A stretch of DNA of 64,000 nucleotides from assembly GCA_944472135.2 (NCBI GenBank), contig OX235263.1, positions 13,065,517 to 13,129,516 of the forward strand, written 5' to 3'. Of the stretch, positions 10,270-21,245 are shown piece after piece. The position numbers and the translations under genes were made by a program. Source of the DNA: Trichobilharzia regenti (lineage: Eukaryota > Platyhelminthes > Trematoda > Strigeidida > Schistosomatidae). The notes beneath the pieces are model-generated. The model made no database searches. It saw nothing but the letters and a program-made list of their open reading frames with translations, and had not been told where the DNA came from. Positions within the stretch are counted from its first letter, which is position 1. Every line of letters begins with the position of its first letter.

Positions 10270-11645
10270 TTCAACAGCATCTCTGTGCTGTAGACCGTTT
10301 TCTGATATCGATTTCATCCACAAGCATTCCCTCTCTTATTCATTTGGTTCTTGATTGGTTTGCTACGAACTACAGTCCCAAGATGCTTATTTTCTTCTTT
10401 CTGACCATTTGATCATCAGCATGATAAGAATCAGAAACAGCCTGTTGGAAATGCCTTTCATGGCCCTCATGTCAACTCCACGAACTACATAGAAGCGCTT
10501 GAGGATTTGAAATTGCTGATTGACAAAGAATTCCACACCGATTTCAGAGTATTGTAAAGGTCTCTCTTGTTTTATCGTTCCTACCTTAGATATGCGCATG
10601 TGTACCACCTGACGTTGAACCGATACTGCCTACATAAGTATCAGAAGAAACCGTCATAAAAGTTATCCCATTGATAGGTCTTGGTACTTTTGTTACTGCC
10701 TAGGTCTCTTTCGTGTTCACCTGAAGTCAATTCTTCACGGCCAGCCGCTTCTGAGAACCTGATAGAATTTGGGTGACATTCAACACAAACCACATGAGAA
10801 GTCCATATATTCTAGAGTCTTCTGATGGGTTCAAAACATCACTCTCTCCTCACTTACCACAGTCTGCCACATGGTTGAGTCCACCACAATAAGTGGTATC
10901 ACTAATTACAGTTAGCAGCCTTGTCTTACTCCTGTGTTACCCTTAAAGGTTTCGCTGGATTTTCCGTTGTGGATCACTTCACATTTGACGTTGTCATATA
11001 GATGATGTTTAATACTAGTAAAAGTGTGAAGCTATCCGTCGGCTTTCCCGTAGTCGATAAAGTTGAGGTAGAGATTTGACTGCCATTCTATTCTGTGTTG
11101 TATGATGGCGCGTAGAGCTGCATTTTGATCAGCCCACGATTTGCTTTTTCTAAATTCAACTTGTTTCAAGTGGAGTTTTACCACCAGAGTATCTTTTAGT
11201 CTCTCCAGGATGATGCGACATCATATTTTGTTTGGGCTTGGACAGGAGTTTTATTCTGTGTCAGTAGTTTTGAAGGCTTAAGTCGCCTTTCCTTGATAGT
11301 TTTGATGAGGCAGCTCTCCTTTCACTCAGCAGGTACCTTCCCTTGTGCCAATGTAAAAAAATGGAATGTACACTCTGGCAGAGATATTAGCCAAATTGAG
11401 TCCCCACATAGAAAATTAAAGAATAGAAACACTATTATGCTAAAAGCGGACTCAGCATGTCGAGTGAATACAGTTTATGGATTAATATTATCCTTGATTT
11501 CCAAATAGAGCAGAGAGTATCAGCACCATATGCGGTCTCTTTTAGCTTGGTTCATCCAGTTAGTATCCAGGAACTTTCAATTCTTCCTTATATGATCTCT
11601 TCCACGCCATCCTGTAACCAATGCCCAACTCGCGGCTTACCATTT
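10270..11645 (-). mobile_element. RTE-like retrotransposon, long degenerate copy
   Basis: Minus-strand words follow the order of the copy at 16.4-18.5 kb. C-terminal words occur near 10380-10470 and 10700-10800 (ttcacctgaagtcaattc). RT palm words follow near 11040-11120 (gataaagttgaggtagag, then tgattgatcagc-like). The upstream RT region continues to the 11.3-11.6-kb words (gcaggtacctt). Stops and shifts are frequent. Confidence 0.68.
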
Positions 11646-12059
11646 GGCTTCCTTTCGTAAACATAACTTGTGATTTCATCTAAAAGTATTCTTGGCGCAT
11701 ATCCAAGCCGGTATAAAGGATAAATGGTTAGTTAAGAGAAAATATTACTAAAGTGACATACAGTAATTCAAAAATAGTACTAATAAGAAAATATTGATAA
11801 CGCCTGTGCCTGGAATTGTACGGACAGAGAGGTAGAGTAAGGGGATTGGAGAGGTCTACTCGTTCATTCAGAGTCCCAGCTCATTAGTGGTGTATACTTC
11901 TATATTTAACTCACAGCTAAATCAGTTTAAACCACGTGAATTCTGGTTAAAGATACAGCTTAATAGCAATAGTAAGACAAAGCTGTCTACTAGGATTACG
12001 GATCTTCCTGAATGGATGAACTGGGTTATGAGAAAAATCGTGAAATTTGAGAAGACATT
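11646..12059. other. unassigned stretch
   Basis: No recognisable domain, RNA or shared repeat. Confidence 0.4.
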
Positions 12060-12925
12060 TATATGTTAGGCCAATAAAAAGAGCCAAGAACACCAGATTT
12101 ATGTCACATCTCCATTCGACTCGAAGATTTAGAGACAAAGGACAACAAACTTTCAGAGGAAGCAGTGAAGGCATGACTTCAGGTGAACATCGAGAAGACG
12201 GGGTGATGAAGATAGCCAGCCAGCAACAAGAACTACTAATCACTAACTTCGATGAAAGTTTGAAAGAGTTCAGTCCTTCAGCTTATTCAGAAAGAATCGT
12301 TTCAGTTACGCGAGGAACAGATGAAGATGTCAGAGCCAGAATCAGAAACGCAAGGTACACCTTTAACCATCTGAAATCAGTTTCGAGATCTGCACTCGAG
12401 ATAAAGAACAAGATTTGGATTTACAATACCAGTGTTAAACCAGTCACTTCTTCTATATGAGTCGAAAACGTAACAGAAACAATGCTTAACGACTTAGGAA
12501 AAGCATTTTCAACTGGTCACAGTCTTTTATTTAACAGCTGCCCACTTCAATAAATCCATAATGAGCATCAATTGGCTGGCCAGAAGGAATTATCAAAAAG
12601 CAACTATTGGGATAAATCAATCAAGAGCCTACTGTTCAAAAGATATGTAGAAGAAAAAGGGGATGGATTCACCACATGCTGAGGAGATCCTTGAATGACA
12701 TCGCACACTAGGCCATTGCTCTGACGGAATCCATTTGGGAAAAGACAATTTGGGCGTTGACTGAGGGTGACCTAGAGGAGGTCGTGTTGCAAGCAGGAGA
12801 TGAGAGACCATGGTCAATCGTATTGCCAGATACAGAGGATCACAGAGAATAAGACAACGTGAAGAGGTGCTGTTGAAGCCATTTGTCCCATTCAGTATCC
12901 GAGGGGACAGTAATAATTGTGATAA
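12060..12925 (+). mobile_element. RTE-like retrotransposon 3' part
   Basis: The translation at 12310-12450 contains GTDEDVRARIRNARYTF and HLKSVSRSALEIKNKI, matching GRTDEDIKARIGKARQAF and LKSVWRSTAISIKNKI of the best copy at 54.8 kb. The 3' portion (12650-12790) carries degraded RWIHHMLRRS-type words. The end is near the gaggggacagtaataattg tail. Not coding as a whole. Confidence 0.78.
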
Positions 12926-13184
12926 TTCTTGTTGTAAACAAAAACAGTGTTGTCAAATATGTGTTATTCAAGTACTTCAACCTGACAAGTTTCAAAATTG
13001 ACAAACCGTCCAATATTAATGGCTGAATATGGAATTATCTCAAAAGACCAACTAGGTAAATCAATATACAACAGTATTAACTCACATTCGCCTAAAAATA
13101 TTACGCCTTGAATATAATTACTATAGAAATATATTCTAAATTATTATTGTTTATCATTTCTATTGTTTCCTTTAATTTTTAGAG

Positions 13185-13348
13185 GAACATAGGGCGTCAG
13201 CCACACACACATCTCCATTGCGTTCCGTGCTCTGGCAACGTTTTCAACTGCCTCAACATCTGTCCACATGCTTTCGTCTACTGTAAACATCAACTCCTCC
13301 ATGTCCCTCCACTCTTGTACTGATACCCAACTCGCCGCTTCCCATTAA
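13185..13348 (-). mobile_element. RTE-like 3' end, left piece of a split copy
   Basis: Minus-strand 3' end words (agaggaacatagggcgtcag side, then caactcgccgcttcccatt). The match stops abruptly at 13348 where a CR1-like tail begins, and resumes at about 14894. The two pieces are one RTE copy interrupted by the CR1-like element. Confidence 0.72.
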
Positions 13349-14893
13349 TAATAATAATAATTTGCTTTATTCCAGATACAGTACTGGTGGTACACTGTGG
13401 AATTCTCAGCACTTGCATCTAATTTTATCAAACATTAAAAAGGAGTATTTCAAAAAAAAATAAATATAAAAAATACAGCAAAAACACAAAATAGCAAGGA
13501 AATACGAGAGAAAAATACCAAGAAGTAGAATGGAAAAAAACAACAATAATAAATAATACCTCAGTATTGAGTAGTTGTAGCTATGATACGTTTATGCGTG
13601 CTGAACAGCAACAGCTATAATCACACAATAAATGATATTAAGAATGTTTATCGCCAAAATGATCAGTTAATTTGACTGAACTACACTGAACAATCATAAA
13701 ATAAACATTTCAGGTTTTTTTTATTGTCAGCACTAATACAGTGTTTGTTGTGGTAGTGTGAGTAATCCTGCATAATACAAAAATTTTAAGATGGTGATAG
13801 TGGTGTTCACAACCAAAATTGTCAGTTAATACTGCCGAACAAAAAAACAATCACAAAACTTATATTGCATGATGGTTAATGAAAGTACAATTTTGTAATA
13901 CTCATAGTGCTAATATATTCGGGACCAGTAGATACACAAAAATAGGAATAGAATAAAGTATACAAAAGTAAGCCAATGTTAGTAATTTTAGGTAGCTAAG
14001 CATGTTTAAGAAGGTGTTCACCATAAAATACAAATAAGAGAGAAATAAAAGAGCCTGAAATTATGGTATTGACAACAAAGCAAGTCATAGGTTTCACGCT
14101 TATCATTGTCCCGTCTCTGTCACTTAGATCACAGGCTGGCCAAATATGGTATCGTTGAGTTCCTATGCTTGGTTGTACGAGCACATATTATTTTGTAATG
14201 ATTTCTGATTCTACCTGATGAGATACAGGGAGAGAGTTGGGAATAAAGGGAGTGCTGGGGGTAGGAGAGTATGCTTTTAGACCATTTCTCGCAAGTATTC
14301 AGATGCTTATCCACTAATGTTGTGACGAGCTGACTGAATTTAACACCGCTAGTCCTACTAACTACCTTCAACATCCTTCTCAGGATGGTATGGTCCTTTT
14401 TCAGTAACCCAGGAAAGACTAATGGGTAGCACTAAAGTAGAATATATGAGATACGAGAGTTGAAAAATTGTAAAAGTAAAGGTTGGGTGATTCCAGATAG
14501 TCTAAGTTTCTTAATGTGGTGGGCTAGACGGAACACTTTCTTAGAAATCGTCAGGATATGAGATGACCAAGTGAGTTCGAAACATTAGGACAAATCCGAG
14601 GTATTTTGCATTAGACTTAGTTTCAATTTTAGTCCCTTCAATGCTATAGGCTTCATGAGTATTTACTAGTGTTTGTTGATCTCGTTTATGCCTAAAGGAG
14701 AAGTCAATAATCTGGTATTTTGAGTGATTCAGTATGGGGCCATTTAGTTTTGGACCACTGATTGATGTCCGACAGGAAGCTATTTAATTTGAAACAGTCT
14801 GACTGCGACTTAACGGGAAGCGAAACAGTCAGGTCATCTGCATATTTGACAAAGTTGATTTCGTCTGAAAGAGGTAAGTCATGTAAGAAGGAA
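13349..14893 (-). mobile_element. CR1-like retrotransposon inserted in an RTE copy
   Basis: It begins with a TAA-repeat tail (taataataataat) and the family 3' UTR, as at 25125 and 38855. The minus strand then encodes the C-terminal block SQLVTTLVDKHLNTCEK with SPCISSGRIRNHYK (14195-14350) and, at 14795-14890, the RT block NFVKYADDLTVSLPVK. It ends where RTE sequence resumes, so it is 5' truncated. Frames are broken. Confidence 0.82.
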
Positions 14894-15130
14894 GGTTTCA
14901 CTCAAACAATGGCCTGTCATGTAATGTCAATTGATGGTTTGTTTTCTCAGAGGAGGGCCAATCCAATCCATCTCCATTTCTTCCTGCATATTTGTTACAC
15001 AGTTGGGTCCTGTTTGGTTGGTTGGTTCATTGCCGAAAATCCCTCTGGCTGATTTTTTCTGTCCGGCCATCTGATCTTAAGTGAAGTGTTGAGTGAAGAC
15101 AGCTGTTGAAGAAAAATATTCTATATGCTG
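14894..15130 (-). mobile_element. RTE-like 3' region, right piece of a split copy
   Basis: Continues the RTE copy left at 13348, with words for the C-terminal coding region (caatggcctgtcatgtaatgtc; ccatctccatttcttcctgcatatttgtt; ggccatctgatct). It decays near 15130. Confidence 0.7.
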
Positions 15131-15565
15131 AAGTTTCTTTATGCCTTAAACAAAACTTGAATTCAATACACAATATGATGAAATTATGTCAGTCGTTTTT
15201 TGATTTAATTATTTAATTATCATATTATTTAATAATTTTACCGAGTATTATTTCTCACCTAATTAATTAGAGAAAAAGTAATACGATTATATTATATGTG
15301 AAAAGGGGTGGAAATGTTCTACGTTACCTCATTATTATGGATGCAGATTCCATTGAATTGTGAACAGATATGCCTGGTGAACTCTTCAATTCATACCTTT
15401 TTAGATGAAGTATATATATATATATCTTGATCAGAACAAATCCTTTTAATTCGCTTGAATGAATCCTATAACTTTCAGGTTTAAAAACAAATTTTCAAAA
15501 CTTTTTGTTTGTAGAGATTTGATTCGTTTGAAGTTAAATAATAAGATTCATATTATTATTATTTA
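15131..15565. other. AT-rich stretch with AT microsatellite
   Basis: Very AT-rich, with a short TA run at about 15412-15424 and an ATT-rich run at 15550-15572. No coding blocks. Confidence 0.6.
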
Positions 15566-15571
15566 TTATTA

Positions 15572-16363
15572 TCATTGTTCTCGTATCCGTGTGAAGAGCA
15601 TTCTCTGACTACGGCCAATGTACCTTGCTCCACAAGAGCAGGTGAACTGGTAGATGCACATGGAGGCGGTCAGACGGGGGAGCTTATCTTTTACAGAGGT
15701 AGAGAACAATTTGCGGCTCGTGAACGTCATATGTAATCTAGCTGCAGGGAACGTTTTACTAACTGATTTAGAAAGACGTTTTTTGAGCATATCTGAAGCT
15801 TGATCTCCTTTGAATTCCAAGTTCAAGAATAAGGTTTTCTTTGGAACTGAGTCGGTGACCAGTTTAGGCTGCTTATCCTTCATGTTTCTGTCAATAAATC
15901 GGTTAGGGTAACCGTTTTCTGCGAGTGTGGCTTTCAGGAAGTCAAGTTCTGAGTCGACGCAATCAGAACTACAAATTTTCCTTATTCTAAAGCAGAGTGA
16001 ATGGATTAAATTCCATTTCCTGGAAATAGGCACCCAACTGTAAAAATTAGTTAGTTGTCCGTTCCATGTACGTTTTCGGTGGATAGATCTTTTGAGAGAT
16101 CCGTCATTACGTCTGCTGAGGCACACATCAAGAAACGGAATACTTAGTTCAGTTTCCTTTTCTATGGTGAATTGTAAAGAAGGATCGCAGTTGTTGAAGG
16201 CGAACAAGACATCATCAAGAACTACGTCATTATCCCAGATGACGAAAGTGTCGTCTACGTATCTTTTATAAATGTCAAAATGCCCGATGGTTTGACTGAG
16301 TTGAGAATTTTCCAGCTTTGCCATAAAACAATCAGCCAACAAAGGACCTAGTGGTGATCCCAT
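15572..16363 (-). CDS. PLE reverse transcriptase-GIY-YIG fragment, open frame
   Basis: This 263-codon frame is one of the cleanest in the window. Residues 1-11 read MGSPLGPLLAD, the conserved RT block before the catalytic site. About residues 33-42 read YKRYVDDTFV with the catalytic Asp pair. A thumb-like region has IPFLDVCLSRRNDGSL, and residues 238-252 read CIYQFTCSCGARYIG, the CxCG-YIG start of the GIY-YIG endonuclease, followed by RSQRML and RIRE. The frame then runs into the flanking microsatellite, so the rest of the nuclease is absent. Upstream, the frame stays open to the insertion edge near 16391 (residues DGIA). The fragment cannot encode a complete enzyme. It has no promoter of its own that I can see. 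Confidence 0.85.
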   Translation of the reverse strand: MGSPLGPLLADCFMAKLENSQLSQTIGHFDIYKRYVDDTFVIWDNDVVLDDVLFAFNNCDPSLQFTIEKETELSIPFLDVCLSRRNDGSLKRSIHRKRTWNGQLTNFYSWVPISRKWNLIHSLCFRIRKICSSDCVDSELDFLKATLAENGYPNRFIDRNMKDKQPKLVTDSVPKKTLFLNLEFKGDQASDMLKKRLSKSVSKTFPAARLHMTFTSRKLFSTSVKDKLPRLTASMCIYQFTCSCGARYIGRSQRMLFTRIREQ

Positions 16364-16391
16364 GGCAATGCCATCTCTCTGTCTATAGATC
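15580..16391 (-). mobile_element. internal Penelope-like element fragment flanked by 14-bp repeats
   Basis: The 812-bp PLE segment sits between two identical 14-bp direct repeats (ttattatcattgtt at 15566-15579 and 16392-16405). Those repeats are the microsatellite tail of the RTE copy at its right. The PLE sequence starts inside the RT palm and stops inside the endonuclease, so both ends are truncated. The flanking repeats read as a TSD, which makes this PLE insertion younger than the RTE copy. Confidence 0.78.
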
Positions 16392-16525
16392 TTATTATCA
16401 TTGTTATCTTATGTTCCTAGTGGGTCATAGGGCCTCAAATGCACGTCTCCATTTGCCACTTCTGTCTTCATTCTGCTGTGCTTTTCACCTGCATCCATGT
16501 TAGTCTATACTGTTTCAACTCCTCT

Positions 16526-17233
16526 TCACAAGATCTCCTGGATGTCACCCTTGCACTGACGTCCCACTCGCCGTTTCCCATTCGGGTTCCACTTGAGGGC
16601 TTGACGCGTGATTTCACCCAGCGGCCTCCTCAGTGAGTATCCAATCCATCTCAATCCACTCTCTCCTGCATATTTGTTGGTTGGCGATTGGTTCTTGTTT
16701 TGTTTGTTAGTGCCCATAGCTTCTTGTTGGTGATTCTTTCCGGCCCGGCCCGGCCATCTGATCTTTAGTACAAAGCCAGCGAAGATAGTTGTTGTTGATA
16801 AAGGTCTGCAACAGGCTGTTGGAAATATTCTTTGTGACTCGCCCGCCAAGTTTCTGATCCGTATAGAATTTTGTTGTTGATGCTGATTGACGACGATTCC
16901 CAGATTGGTTTCAGGTTGATGAATGTGTACGTTTCTCACCTTCCCGATTCTCACTCGATTTGACATCCTCGACCGTTCCGACTGGCTGTAGTTGAGACAA
17001 TGCTCAATGCTAGATAAGTGAATGAAGCAAACTATTTCAAATCCTTCCCGTTGATGGTGATTGGTGCGGGATGTTACTTCTGCTGTTGTCGTTGTTGTTA
17101 GTTGGTTATTTTCATCACCCCTGTCTTGTCTATGTTCACCTGGAGTCATGTCCTCACCAGCAGCTTCTTCGACCAGTTTGTCGGTCGGTTTTCGCTTGTA
17201 AGTCTTCGATTTTGTGACAGTGACATCAAACAT
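16526..17233 (-). pseudogene. RTE C-terminal region, frameshifted
   Basis: The 235-codon frame ends GYSLRRPLGEITRQALKWN then GKRRVGRQCKGDIQEIL. This matches the GHTLRKPSSDITRQALEWN / GRRRVGRPRVTW end of the 54.2-55.3 kb copy. Its N-terminal part is out of frame relative to the RT, consistent with the insertion at the catalytic motif. Confidence 0.75.
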
Positions 17234-17400
17234 AAATCATCCACGCGCGAAATCCAGGTCTTCTAGGTTCTTCACGTTGGTCGGTCCAGGATATCCCTGT
17301 TTTGTCGTTTCCCACTCACTGTCTGACGCATAATCCAGTCCACCACAATTAGGAATATCATTCATTGGTGATAATAAGCACCCTTGTCTGACTCCTGTGT

Positions 17401-17769
17401 TTACTCGAAACGCCTCACTGAGTTTTCCGATGTGGATCGATCACTGGACATGTGGCGTTGTCGCACAGCTATTGAATAAGGTTGATGAATGTTTTGGCAC
17501 CGCACGCCGTAGTACTCGAGTAAATTCCAAATTACTTCACGATCAACGCTGTCGAAGGCCTTCTCAAAGTCTATAAAGTTGAGGTAGAGGTTTGATTGCC
17601 ATTCCATGCTTTGTTCTGAGATGATGATGCGTAGAGTTGCAATTTGGTCAGTACATGATTTGCCTTTCCTGAATCCACTTTGTTCTGGTCGGAGTTCTGT
17701 CTCCAGTGCGTCTTTTATTCTTTCCGGGATGTTGCGACTCAGAATTTTACTTGGCATCGATAGGAGCAT
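17401..17769 (-). pseudogene. RTE reverse transcriptase palm fragment
   Basis: The frame contains ELRPEQSGFRKGKSCTDQI, then LYLNFIDFEKAFDSVDREVIW and YYGVRC. These are classic RT blocks: QxGFRxGxSxxDQI and the first catalytic Asp region DFEKAFDSVDR. It joins the next upstream block (17747-18091, NAIELLKAGKQAEQDGIPPEEL) through a frameshift. The protein is broken downstream of the palm start. The role, if intact, would be target-primed reverse transcription. Confidence 0.85.
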
Positions 17770-18459
17770 GATTCCTCGCCAGTTCTTGCATAGTGAGGCG
17801 TAAGTCGCCCTTCTTTGGTATTTTCATGAGGTTACCTTTCCTCCAGTCAGTAGGCACCTTTCCCTCCTTCCAGACCTTTTGCAATAATGGAGTCAGCATG
17901 TCTGCTGTCGTCTCTGGGTCCGCTATTAGTTCTTCAGGGGGTATTCCATCTTGTTCAGCTTGTTTTCCAGCTTTCAGAAGCTCGATTGCATTCAAGACTT
18001 CAGCTCTCGTTGGAGGATTGGTGTCAACTTGCAGTTGTGTGCGCGCTGTTGTTGGTATTTCTGGACGGGTTGCAGGTGATGGTCGGTTCAAGAGTCCTTT
18101 GAAGTGATCCGCTTATTATTTAATCTGTTTTTCTTCCTTGGTAATTGGGTTCCCTTGGCTGTCTTTTATAGGTTTCGCTTGTGTTGGTCTCTTCTCGTAT
18201 AGAGATTTGGTTATCTGATATAATGTCCTCAGGTCCCTTTTGCCTGCTGCCTTCTCAGCTTCAGTGGTGAGGTTGTCGTAGAATTGTCTTTTGTCCTTCC
18301 TCGCACTCTTCTTCAATTCTTTTTCCGGTGCTGTGTAAGTTGAGCTCAGCGTCTCCTTCTCCTGTCTGTCCTTGCATTGAATCATTTTCTCTTTCACCAT
18401 TCTCCTCTCTTCTATTAGTTTCCAAGTGTCCATTGAGAGCCACTTCTTGTCCCGTTAGT

Positions 18460-20655
18460 TTGTTTAAATCTAGTAAAATATGACCTCTAACAGTACGGTT
18501 TAATGTGGTGAGCATTTAATATATTTGCAACCTGCTGATGCACAAGTTTCTACTAAACTTGACAAGAAGAAGAAGAGTCTTGGATGGCAGCTTAGCCCAA
18601 CACATGAGATGACAGTTCCTGAGAATTTGAAGCAATTAACTGCCTTTATGAATTTCGACAACAGAACAAGAAGTCGTAGTTTATATCTGTAACGTATAAT
18701 GTATTTGAACAAAACATTTCGGACATTCTGATCACACACACGAGTACTTGTCAAACACAGTTTTTATAGGAGGCATGAATAATTACAATACAGGTCAGAT
18801 TGTGTACAGGTCAAGGTCACAGAGAATGGGTAAGGAAACGCAAAAGGTGTAGGTGAGAAAGAGAAAAAGAGAAAAGAGAAAAATCAAGGCAAAGAAGGGG
18901 TAGAAAATATTAAGAAGTAAATTGGTCCCTGGTTATAAATTTGGATTACCAAGGCAGGTTTAGGGTGATAACAAATAACTTTTGGACACATAAGACAGGT
19001 TTAAGTTTTTGTATGGCTAAGGCTTCAATGAATGTAGCCCAACCTTGCTTTATATATCGGCTGATAGGCATTGTTGAAATCAACCTTATGCCTTGTCTCT
19101 ATAATGTGCTTCGCTATAGATGATGTTGGACATCTATTTCCGAGGTCAATTGTTTCTGGCGATTTCACTTGTTTTTGCAGCCACTTTGGAATGTGTTTTG
19201 TGGCCCTAACCTGCAGAAACCAATGGGTCCTCCCTATGTACATGTCTCCACACATATATGTAATTTGATAAGCACAGTGGGATGTGACGCTATCGTTCGG
19301 ATAATTTGAGGGTTTACAGGACAGGATGGTTCTCGTTTTCTCTATGAAGACAAGTTTAGCTGCATAATAGGCTCTATTAATTGCAGTCTTAAGTTTTTGT
19401 CTAGGGATTAGACTTTGTTGATCAATTCTGAACGTCAGGGATATATAAACATCCTTTCTGGGAGCTGATTGGATTGGTAAAGCTCTATGGTTGACACTTC
19501 TGTAATGCCTAATAAATCTCAGTGGGTAATTATTATCTAACGATATTTCAGTGAGGTGTTATCTTTCTTCTTCATTTGTATCGGTAGTACATATACGGTG
19601 AATGCGTTTGAACAAACATTTAACCAGCGGTTTTTTAAACTGTAGTAGACAGAAACTATGATAATTTAGATACTGTCCCGTCCATGTGGACTTTCTGTAG
19701 ACAGGTCGTTTAACTGACCAATCTTCTCGGTGAATGATGAGTACATCTAAAAATGGCAAACCAACACTTGAATCATTATTCTCTTTAACGTATGTTAGCG
19801 ATATACTGTTTTGTAATATGTTGATATGGTTCAGAATTTCTATGGCGTCTGTCGGTTTATCACAAATGAGTATTACGTCACCTATATATCTCTTATAAAA
19901 ATAAACTTTTCCAATTTCTTTCTTAACTAGGTTCTCGACATGTGATATATATACATATATATATCAGCTAACAATGGACCTAGGGGCTTCGCATAGCAAA
20001 ACCATCGATCTGGCGATAATGCTCGCCCTAGAATGTAAACTTAACATTGTTACTACAAAGAAGCAGTAACTTTTTTAAGTAAGATATGGATACTGGAATA
20101 AGGAATCGTTGTCAGAGATGTAATCACATAAGATGTCAACCGTCTGTAAAATAGGTATATTTTGTAAATAAAGATTCAACATCTAGGGAAAACATGGTTT
20201 TGTCCTTCATATTAACGTTATCAAGACAGTCAGTTAAGTCAAAAGTGTCTTTCAATGAGAACTTACAGAAGCTTCTTTTAATAGGCTCTAATATTTCCAC
20301 CAGCTACTGTGCAAGTTTGTGGGTTGGCGATCTACACATCGACATTATAGGACGTAGAACAATTTTAGGTTTATTTTTTAGGCAGACCATACATGTGTGG
20401 TAACTAGGACTGCGTGAGGTTTAGTGAATTGAATTTCTCTCTCTTAATCGCATTCATGTTTAAGAGTATTACCAGATTATTTGTCATCATATTTTGTATA
20501 TTCTCCACGTCTTCCAGACTGGAGTCTCTTATAAATGTATCATTGTTTCCAAGAATGCATAAGATTTTACATTTATATTCAATTTTCCCCATTATAACTA
20601 CACCGGACTCTTTATCTGATCTGAGGATAACACTGTCAGTATTATGTTTGAGTTC
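18460..20655 (-). mobile_element. Penelope-like element, long decayed copy
   Basis: The minus strand carries, from 5' to 3': an N-terminal helical region near 20404-20592; a block RQIDGFAMRSPLGPLLADIY near 19960-20020; RYIGDVILIC near 19875-19905; a thumb region LPFLDVLIIHREDWSVKRP (19700-19760); and the endonuclease block MCGDMYIGRTHWFLQVRATK at 19195-19255, with SSIAKHIIETRHKVDF near 19085-19130. The second catalytic block reads YIGD instead of YVDD, so one of the paired Asp residues is lost. Several frameshifts are present. It is the longest PLE copy in the window. Confidence 0.82.
19025..19255 (-). pseudogene. PLE GIY-YIG endonuclease fragment
   Basis: The 76-codon frame starts MCGDMYIGRTHWFLQVRATK and continues HIPKWLQKQ, then SSIAKHIIETRHKVDFNNAY. 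The order YIGRT, HIPKWL, SSIAKH, H(K)VDF matches the fragment at 34.1 kb (NIGRTERRL, HLPKWLK, SSITKHLVDYGHDINAV). These are the catalytic Tyr/Arg and the HxxxxH-type downstream positions of PLE nucleases. Confidence 0.82.
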
Positions 20656-21030
20656 TTTGATTCGACACTAGTATCTAGTGTGATGTGTGTAGTCCTATAT
20701 CTGGTGCCGACTGAATTCTATCAGTCACGTTTGTAATGTGACCAGCATTCTAGCTAGCTCGCCATCACGGTGCACATTGATTTAATGGTATTTGATGGCT
20801 GGAGGCAATCGGCGGGAAGTCTTGAACCTTGACTAGTACCAACTAGCACAAAACCTAGGTCAAAGGCTTCCTGCCGATTGCCTCCAACCATCTAATACCA
20901 TTAAGTCAATGTGCACCGTGATGGCGAGCTAGCTAGAATGCTGGTCACATTACAAACGTGACTGATAGAATTCAGTCGGCACCAGATATAGGACTACACA
21001 CATCACACTAGATACTAGTGTCAAATCAAA
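20656..21030. repeat. near-perfect palindrome, 167-bp arms
   Basis: 20656-20822 is repeated as its reverse complement at 20864-21030, with about six mismatches by eye and a 41-bp centre. The arm sequence belongs to the SINE family flanking it on the right (gattgcctccaaccatctaatacca words also occur at 58.77 and 59.14 kb). The transcript would fold into a long hairpin. Confidence 0.92.
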
Positions 21031-21064
21031 ATATCCACTACAGTCCTACAGGGGGTCAATCGCG

Positions 21065-21245
21065 AGCCTGAATAATTCAGTGGTAACGTCTCTGACTGCA
21101 GCATTGGCTGACGCGGGTTCGAGTCGCAGAAGGAACATGAGCTCCTTCAAGGTTGCAGATACGCCTTGCTGACTGGTGAGTGCCAACTAGCACGAAACCT
21201 AGGTCCAAGGCTTCCTGTGGCCGATTGCCTCCATTCATCTGATTC
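21065..21245 (+). mobile_element. tRNA-derived SINE (third family)
   Basis: The tRNA-like head gcctgaataattcagtggtaac carries an A box. The B box is gcgggttcgagtcgc. The body reads tgcagatacgccttgctgactgg and the 3' part is the ccgattgcctccattcatct block shared with the palindrome. A minus-strand copy lies at 58.77-58.96 kb. Confidence 0.8.

Larger units (their letters stand above)
16392..18455 (-). mobile_element. RTE-like retrotransposon, about 2 kb
   Basis: The 3' tail is at 16392-16440 (atgttcctagtgggtcatag read forward). Minus-strand coding blocks in order are: a lysine-rich segment at 18116-18433; upstream RT words at 17747-18091 (IELLKAGKQAEQDGIPPEEL); RT palm at 17401-17769; and a C-terminal region at 16526-17233 ending GYSLRRPLGEITRQALKWNPNGKRRVGRQ. 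The 5' end is lost near 18455, where PLE sequence begins. At the FxDD site (about 17235-17250) the copy has four extra nucleotides, breaking the frame at the catalytic motif. Confidence 0.85.

Noticed and set aside
10387..10608. 73-codon minus-strand frame as a host gene
   Set aside because: It lies inside words of a degenerate RTE copy and has no motif of its own.
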